Part shown: positions 31,365 to 36,161 of the stretch, one piece after another
How the letters are laid out: the number at the start of each line of letters is the position of its first letter
Position numbering within the stretch: the first letter of the stretch is position 1
Origin: Colivicinus sp963607765
Lineage (GTDB): Bacteria; Bacillota_I; Bacilli_A; Erysipelotrichales; Erysipelotrichaceae
Direction: 5' to 3'
DNA: 36,161 nucleotides
Assembly: GCA_963607765.1 (NCBI GenBank)
Contig: CAVDDT010000024.1
Location: 1-36,161, forward strand
The notes under the pieces: generated by a model
What the model was told of the DNA's origin: nothing
Seen by the model: the letters and a program-made list of their open reading frames with translations, nothing else
Databases searched by the model: none
Program-made: the position numbers and the translations under genes

Positions 31365-31403
31365 ATGGAAGTCCGACGAAGAAAAGAGAAAACATTTAGT
31401 TAA
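31365..31403 (+). CDS. Possible 12-codon arginine-rich leader peptide
   Basis: Between the T-box terminator and the binding-protein gene, AAGGAGG (31350-31356) is followed after 8 nt by ATG and a 12-codon frame, MEVRRRKEKTFS, with codons CGA CGA AGA in a row. The ribosome binding site is stronger than that of the downstream gene, which has its own GGGAG at 31425-31429. A second overlapping frame from the ATG at 31360 gives a 16-residue peptide but its spacing is only 3 nt. No second terminator follows, so any regulation would act on translation or RNA stability. It could be unused. Confidence 0.35.
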   Translation: MEVRRRKEKTFS

Positions 31404-31437
31404 AAAATAAAGATAAAAAATAAAGGGAGAAAGAAAA

Positions 31438-32418
31438 ATGAAAAAGATTAGTAAATTATTTATCGGACTATTAGTAGCATGCTTATTTTTAGTAACAGGA
31501 TGTTCATCATCAAATGAAAGCAGTGACAAGACAGCAGATGATTCATCTAGCGAAGAATCAACTTCTTGGTATACAGGGCCAGGCTATGATGCTTTATATA
31601 GCGAACTTGGCAAAGCTGATGTAGACCTTAGCAATGCCGATGGATTACTTAAGGAAATTATTGAAAAAGGTGTTATCACACTTGCAACATCTCCAGACTA
31701 TCCACCTAATGAATTTGTAGATACTGATGGAACTGTTAAAGGCTCGGACATCATGCTTGCTCAATATATTGCCAATAGCTTAGGCGTAGAATTACAAATT
31801 GAAACTATGGACTTTAACGCTGTACTTACTGCTGTAGATACAGGAAAAGTTGATATGGGCATCTCTGGATTTGGTTATAAAGAAGATAGAGCTGAACAAT
31901 TTGAATTATCTAATGGCTATCAAGCTAATTCAACCGCAAACCATCATACATTATTAGTACCTAAAGAAAAAGCCAGTGAATATAAATCTTTAGCAGATTT
32001 TGATGGCAAAGTAGTTGACGCTCAAGCAAACTCTCTACAAGAAATGTATTGCAATGATCAGCTTCCAAATTCAACTATCCAATTAGTTTCTACATTAGAC
32101 CAAGCAATTCTAGAATTACAAACTGGCAAGATTGACGCTATCGCATTAGATTCTACTTCAGCCAAAAACTATGCTGAAGCTAGTGATGGCATGTTTGTAA
32201 GCTTATACGCTGAAAGTGGTATTGAATTTGATTTGTCCTTATACGAAGACCACACAGGTAATGTCGTAGCTGTTAAAAAAGGCGAAACAAGTCTAATAGA
32301 AGCAATCAACCAAATTATTGACCAATTATTGGTATCTGGTCATTATGAAGATAACTTATACACAGATATGTACTATGCTGCATGTGATGCTGCTGGTGTT
32401 CTACCTGAGGAAGAATAA
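31438..32418 (+). CDS. Polar amino acid ABC transporter substrate-binding lipoprotein
   Basis: This 326-residue lipoprotein has a signal sequence with lipobox VTGC (Cys22) and a Ser/Glu linker. The type II binding fold (SBP_bac_3) includes GVITLATSPDYPPNEFVD, GSDIMLAQYIANSLG, VDMGISGFGYKEDRAEQFELSNGY and DAIALDSTSAKNYAE. The Asp and Arg in the TGKVDMGISG...EDR segment are the usual ligands of the amino acid backbone. It captures a polar or charged amino acid outside the cell and delivers it to the downstream permease. First gene after the T-box; start codon overlap TAATG with the permease. The specific amino acid is best guessed from the T-box (Thr, less likely Arg). Confidence 0.93.
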   Translation: MKKISKLFIGLLVACLFLVTGCSSSNESSDKTADDSSSEESTSWYTGPGYDALYSELGKADVDLSNADGLLKEIIEKGVITLATSPDYPPNEFVDTDGTVKGSDIMLAQYIANSLGVELQIETMDFNAVLTAVDTGKVDMGISGFGYKEDRAEQFELSNGYQANSTANHHTLLVPKEKASEYKSLADFDGKVVDAQANSLQEMYCNDQLPNSTIQLVSTLDQAILELQTGKIDAIALDSTSAKNYAEASDGMFVSLYAESGIEFDLSLYEDHTGNVVAVKKGETSLIEAINQIIDQLLVSGHYEDNLYTDMYYAACDAAGVLPEEE

Positions 32419-33086
32419 TGCTAGATAAGATTATTGATACTTGGGTCAAATACCATTCAATATTTATTCAAGGTGCTATAGGCACCTTGAAATATGCTGC
32501 CATTGCCGTAATACTTGGATCTGTTGTTGGCACCCTAATCGCCATCTTACATTTATCCAAAAACAAGATTATAAATGGTATTGCACATATATATGTAACA
32601 GTGCTTAGAGGCACTCCACTTCTAGTACAAATGTATATCGCCTACTTTTTTCTTCCTGAAGCCATTCCTGCATTAAATGCAGTATCTAAGGAACAATGTG
32701 TAATGCTGTCGCTAGTACTAAACTCTAGCGCGTATGTATCAGAAATAATTAGAGGTGGTATCTTATCTGTGGACCATGGACAAACTGAAGCTGCAAGATC
32801 ACTTGGCATGAGCTCTAGAAACTGTATGAAGAAAATCGTTCTTCCTCAAGCTATTAAAGCTATATTACCTTCTCTTTGTGGTGAATATATTTCAATGGTA
32901 AAGGAAACATCTCTAGCTGGTACATTTATGATGTATGAATTAATGTATACAAGAGTAATACTTGCCAATAAATTCTTAACATGGCAACCATTATTCATCA
33001 TTGCCGCTATATATCTAATTATGACAATTGTATTAACTTGGCTATCAGGATTATTAGAAAAGAGGTTGGCTGAAAGTGACAAATAA
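32418..33086 (+). CDS. Polar amino acid ABC transporter permease
   Basis: This 222-residue permease of the His/Glu/Gln/Arg family has about five transmembrane helices and the conserved LRGTPLLVQMYIAYF segment. The EAA-type coupling loop reads GQTEAARSLGMSSRNCMKKIVLPQAIKAILPSL, followed by KETSLAG. Only one permease gene is present, so the complex should be a homodimer. It begins in a TAATG overlap with the binding-protein gene and its 3' end overlaps the ATPase start by 11 bp. Confidence 0.95.
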   Translation: MLDKIIDTWVKYHSIFIQGAIGTLKYAAIAVILGSVVGTLIAILHLSKNKIINGIAHIYVTVLRGTPLLVQMYIAYFFLPEAIPALNAVSKEQCVMLSLVLNSSAYVSEIIRGGILSVDHGQTEAARSLGMSSRNCMKKIVLPQAIKAILPSLCGEYISMVKETSLAGTFMMYELMYTRVILANKFLTWQPLFIIAAIYLIMTIVLTWLSGLLEKRLAESDK

Positions 33087-33819
33087 AAAAAATGTATTGA
33101 TCGAAACAGTCGATCTTGTAAAAAACTTTGGTGACTTAAAAGTATTAAAAGGAATTAATCAAAAAATATATCAAGGAGAAGTTGTTTCCATTATTGGACC
33201 ATCCGGTGGAGGCAAGAGTACCTTCCTTAGATGCTTAAATTTACTTGAAGTTCCAACTAGTGGCAAGGTTTTATTTGAAGGCGAAGAACTTAACATCAAA
33301 AGTACCAACTTAGATGAACATAGACAAAAAATTGGTATGGTCTTCCAACAATTCAATGTCTTTCCTCACCTAACGGTATTAAACAATATCACCATTACGC
33401 CAATGCTCGAAAAGAAAGTTTCCAAAGAAGATGCCGAAAAAGAAGCGATGGAACTGTTAAAACAAGTTGGGCTAGATGATAAAGCTAATGAATATCCCAA
33501 GAAATTATCTGGTGGTCAAAAGCAACGTTTAGCTATCGTAAGAGCGATGGCTATGCATCCTGATGTAATGTTGTTTGATGAGCCAACTAGCGCACTTGAT
33601 CCAGAAATGGTAAAAGGTGTTCTGGAAGTAATTAAAAAACTTGCGGACGATGGTATGACATGTGTAATTGTTACTCATGAAATGGGCTTCGCTAAAGAAG
33701 TGAGTGACAGAGTATTATTTATTGATGGAGGAGTTATTGCTGAAGAAGGAACTCCTGACCAAGTATTCAACAATCCGCAAAACGAAAGAACCAAAGAGTT
33801 CTTATCACAGGTATTATAA
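33076..33819 (+). CDS. Polar amino acid ABC transporter ATPase
   Basis: This 247-residue ATPase of the GlnQ/ArtP type has Walker A GPSGGGKST, Q-loop in GMVFQQFNVFPHLTVLNN, signature LSGGQKQRLAIVRAMAM, Walker B VMLFDEPTSALDPEMV and switch His in IVTHEM. The start is GTG at 33076 within the permease 3' end, with GAGG upstream. No C-terminal regulatory extension is present, unlike MetN-type ATPases. It energises uptake with the adjacent permease dimer. Confidence 0.95.
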   Translation: MTNKKNVLIETVDLVKNFGDLKVLKGINQKIYQGEVVSIIGPSGGGKSTFLRCLNLLEVPTSGKVLFEGEELNIKSTNLDEHRQKIGMVFQQFNVFPHLTVLNNITITPMLEKKVSKEDAEKEAMELLKQVGLDDKANEYPKKLSGGQKQRLAIVRAMAMHPDVMLFDEPTSALDPEMVKGVLEVIKKLADDGMTCVIVTHEMGFAKEVSDRVLFIDGGVIAEEGTPDQVFNNPQNERTKEFLSQVL

Positions 33820-33821
33820 AA

Positions 33822-35489
33822 ATGAAAACAACATTCAAATACGATCATTATTATAAATATGACGAAATTAAATCAAATCTAGAGTACTTTGAAGAAAAGT
33901 ACTCTAATTTAGTTACACTGGAAGTTAATTGCGTTACTTTAGAAAATAGAAATCAATATGCAGTTACTTTAACCAATAAAAAAACTGGTAATTATTTAGA
34001 AAAGCCTGCTTTGTATATTGATGGAAATATTCATGCTGGCGAAGTAACTAGTGCAATGTGTGCTATGCATACAATCGATTATCTTGTTACTAACTATGGA
34101 ATAGAAAATGAAGTAACCAAACTATTAGATAGCACAACAATTTATGTTATACCTAGGGTATCCCCAGATGGTGCTGAGAAATATCTAAGTACTCCATATA
34201 CTCTAAGATCTGCTCCAAGAGACTATCTTACTAAAGAAGGTGGTATCGATTCAAAAGACTTAGACGATGATGGCGTAATTAGAATGATGAGAATCAAAAC
34301 ACCATATGGCGCATGGAAAATAGAAAATGACTCAATGGTTTTAAGAAGCCCAAGTGATATTGAAGGAGACTTCTACGATATTTATCCAGAAGGTCTAGTT
34401 GAAGATTTTGATGAAAGCGAAAATCTTAAATTAAAGAAAGCTAATTGGGGACTAGACTTTAATAGAAACTTCCCTCTTGGCTGGTTTCCAGATTCTAGAC
34501 AGCCCGGAGCTGGCAAATATCCTTTAAGCAATGTTGAAACAAAAGCTCTAGTAGACTTCGTGCTTAGCCACAACAATATTGGTGGAGCGGCAATTGGCCA
34601 TACATCTGGTGGTATGATTCTAATTCCACCTGGCACAAGGCCTGAAAAATCTATGCCCGAAATTGACAAGACATGTTTAAACGATATTGCAGCTATGGCT
34701 GAAGAGGAACTTGGCTATGTTAAGATGAACATCTTTGATTCATTTATGCAAGACCAAGACCAATATGATTCGGGTGCCTTTGATGATTGGTGCTATCAAT
34801 CTCAAGGAATTCCAGCTTATACAATGGAATTTTGGGATGTAGCTAAAAAAGCTGGTATGCCAAGAATTTGGAATGGAAAGCCAGAAGATAAGCTAACAGC
34901 ACTAAAAAGATATAACGCGATTCTAACTTGGGTCAAAAAGAACGCGCCACAATACTATCAAGATTGGAAAGAATTTGATCATCAAACTCTTGGCAAAGTA
35001 GAAATAGGCGGTTATAACTTTAAGTTCACTGTTCAAAACCCACCTGAAAACATGCTTCTTGAAGAATGTGAACACGATACTAAGTTCAATATTAGATTTG
35101 CGAAATCACTGCCTAATTTAAAAATCGAAAGTTTAACTTCTACAAAAGTATGTGAAGGTGTCTATAAAATTGAAACACTTGTAGGTAACAGAGGATATCT
35201 TGGCACAAATCTTACTGTAGAAGCTAATAAATTAAATGTAAGCACTCCAGTAAAAGTTAGCATTAAAGGATGTGAAGTTATATCTGGAAAACAAATAGAA
35301 GAAATCGGCAATCTTGATGGCTTCTCAGCTACAAACACCGGATCTTATTATGATGAAATAATTACATTCGAAAATGCTAAAGCTAAAAAGAAAGTTACAT
35401 GGGTAATTAAAGCTAACAAGGGTGATACAATCAGCGTTAGTGCTTATCAAGAAAAAGCAGGAAAAGTAGATTCATCTATTACACTTTAG
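33822..35489 (+). CDS. Cytoplasmic M14 family metallocarboxypeptidase
   Basis: This 555-residue protein has an M14 domain at about 1-380 and the zinc ligands H71-AG-E74 (DGNIHAGEVTSA) and H260 (AIGHTSGG). The substrate-binding Asn/Arg pair is in GLDFNRNFPLGW (N214, R215) and the catalytic Glu336 is in YTMEFWD. M14 enzymes remove C-terminal residues or trim peptides. A C-terminal beta-rich domain of about 160 residues (from about 395) is unassigned. There is no signal peptide, so it works in the cytoplasm. It begins 2 bp after the ATPase stop, with a weak ribosome binding site, and ends in the terminator at 35488, so it is the last gene of the T-box operon. It may process imported peptides or release the transported amino acid (inference). 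Confidence 0.9.
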   Translation: MKTTFKYDHYYKYDEIKSNLEYFEEKYSNLVTLEVNCVTLENRNQYAVTLTNKKTGNYLEKPALYIDGNIHAGEVTSAMCAMHTIDYLVTNYGIENEVTKLLDSTTIYVIPRVSPDGAEKYLSTPYTLRSAPRDYLTKEGGIDSKDLDDDGVIRMMRIKTPYGAWKIENDSMVLRSPSDIEGDFYDIYPEGLVEDFDESENLKLKKANWGLDFNRNFPLGWFPDSRQPGAGKYPLSNVETKALVDFVLSHNNIGGAAIGHTSGGMILIPPGTRPEKSMPEIDKTCLNDIAAMAEEELGYVKMNIFDSFMQDQDQYDSGAFDDWCYQSQGIPAYTMEFWDVAKKAGMPRIWNGKPEDKLTALKRYNAILTWVKKNAPQYYQDWKEFDHQTLGKVEIGGYNFKFTVQNPPENMLLEECEHDTKFNIRFAKSLPNLKIESLTSTKVCEGVYKIETLVGNRGYLGTNLTVEANKLNVSTPVKVSIKGCEVISGKQIEEIGNLDGFSATNTGSYYDEIITFENAKAKKKVTWVIKANKGDTISVSAYQEKAGKVDSSITL

Positions 35490-35514
35490 ACTATCAATTT
35501 GATAGTCTTTTTTT
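35488..35514 (+). terminator. Terminator of the T-box/ABC/M14 operon
   Basis: AGACTATCA (35488-35496) pairs perfectly with TGATAGTCT (35500-35508) around ATT, followed by seven T. The M14 stop codon TAG (35487-35489) lies in the base of the stem. Confidence 0.9.
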
Positions 35515-35540
35515 ATACAATAGAAATCGAGGTTTTTTAT

Positions 35541-36161
35541 ATGAACAAATTAAAAATATTTTTATCAGCTATCTTAGCAGGCCTATGCATCACATTTGGC
35601 GGAGCAGTTTACTTACTTTGCGAAAGCAAGATTCTAGGTGCTTTCTTATTCACTATCGGGCTCTTCGCAATATGTACAATGGGCTTTCATCTATATACTG
35701 GAAAAGTATGCTATATCCCAGATAATAAGCCATCATATGTTATAGATATCTTAATTATTTGGCTAGGCAATCTAGTTGGAACATTTGTAGGTGCAAAGCT
35801 ACAGTTACTTACAAGATATGGAAATACACTTGCTACTACCGCAAGCACAATATGCCAAACTAAGTTATCTGATAATTTATTAAGCATCTTTATTTTGGCT
35901 GCCTTCTGTAATGCGATGATTTATTTTTCCGTTGATGAATTTAAGACAAACAAACAAGAACTTGGTGAGTATTTAGCACTATTCTTTGGTGTCGTAGTAT
36001 TTATTTTATGTGGCTTTGAACACTGTGTTGCCAATATGTATTACTTTACCCTTGCCAGTGTATGGAGTCTTAGAACGCTGGGCTATTTGCTTGTAATGAC
36101 TCTTGGCAATGCACTTGGTGGAATAGCCTTTCATATGCTTCATAAACTTGCATCAAAATAA
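35541..36161 (+). CDS. Compact formate/nitrite transporter (FNT) family channel
   Basis: This protein of about 206 residues has six predicted transmembrane helices. I choose the ATG at 35541 (MNKLKIF) with GAGG 8 nt upstream; the frame is open to 35499 but that part lies in the terminator and lacks a ribosome binding site. FNT features are CTMGFHLYTGK (the helix 2 break and omega loop), FEHCVANMYYF with the conserved central His, and a terminal TLGNALGGIAFH. Known family channels (FocA, NirC) have about 256-285 residues, so this copy is short. Family members pass formate, nitrite, hydrosulfide or lactate; which applies here cannot be read from sequence. The stop is the last three bases of the window. 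Confidence 0.88.
   Translation: MNKLKIFLSAILAGLCITFGGAVYLLCESKILGAFLFTIGLFAICTMGFHLYTGKVCYIPDNKPSYVIDILIIWLGNLVGTFVGAKLQLLTRYGNTLATTASTICQTKLSDNLLSIFILAAFCNAMIYFSVDEFKTNKQELGEYLALFFGVVVFILCGFEHCVANMYYFTLASVWSLRTLGYLLVMTLGNALGGIAFHMLHKLASK

Noticed and set aside
31360..31410. 16-codon frame from the ATG at 31360 after the T-box
   Set aside because: Its ATG is only 3 nt from AGGAGG; the overlapping 12-codon frame at 31365 has normal spacing and was kept instead.
30994..31529. Minus-strand open frames of 94 and 90 codons over the leader upstream of 31438
   Set aside because: They lie antisense to a complete T-box leader, promoter and the start of the binding-protein gene, lack ribosome binding sites and have no protein-like motifs.

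Overview
The window reads as an AT-rich (roughly one third GC) chromosome segment of a Gram-positive Bacillota, most like an Erysipelotrichia or Mollicutes-related gut or oral bacterium. The evidence is T-box leaders, lipobox lipoproteins, an RqcH/NFACT protein, a type VII secretion (T7SSb-like) ATPase with WXG100 proteins, AAGGAGG-type ribosome binding sites, and UGA used as a stop (for example the ATGA overlap at 19427-19430), which rules out the Mycoplasma code. Taxonomy is an inference. I see no tRNA, rRNA, IS element, phage gene or CRISPR array.

Layout. 13-2116 (minus): gmk, a MazG-like pyrophosphohydrolase and a secreted Ig-like (BIG2) protein. 2167-3786 (plus): rqcH, convergent with the next operon; one 14-bp hairpin holds both stop codons. 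3779-12766 (minus): the most notable region, a compact six-gene T7SSb-like operon in the order WXG100, WXG100, lipoprotein, EssC, YukD/EsaB-like protein and membrane-anchored N-acetylglucosaminidase. No recognisable EssA, EssB or EsaA is present, and only the first of the three EssC ATPase domains keeps its P-loop. 12983-15946 (minus): a TrpXYZ-type ABC importer behind a T-box whose specifier reads UUC (Phe).

15954-22257: a MarR regulator and a divergent small membrane protein sharing a palindromic operator; a glycolipid cluster (UgtP-like glucosyltransferase, PlsY-like acyltransferase, GH13 alpha-glucosidase); an iron-sulfur aldo/keto reductase behind a MerR-type promoter with a 19-bp spacer; and a 5'-truncated gene remnant. 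22306-26505 (plus): a MarR regulator with a heterodimeric ABC exporter. 26478-30993 (minus): three tandem paralogous four-helix membrane proteins next to an MscS channel that carries two Cache-like extracytoplasmic sensor units.

31086-36161 (plus): a second T-box (specifier ACG/Thr in the standard register), then a polar amino acid ABC importer, a cytoplasmic M14 metallocarboxypeptidase and a compact formate/nitrite-type channel. The two T-box units tie amino acid uptake, and in the second case peptide trimming, to tRNA charging. The T7SS operon couples a secretion motor, its small substrates and a wall hydrolase in one transcription unit. The Cache-MscS gene and its small-membrane-protein neighbours may form an envelope-sensing module.
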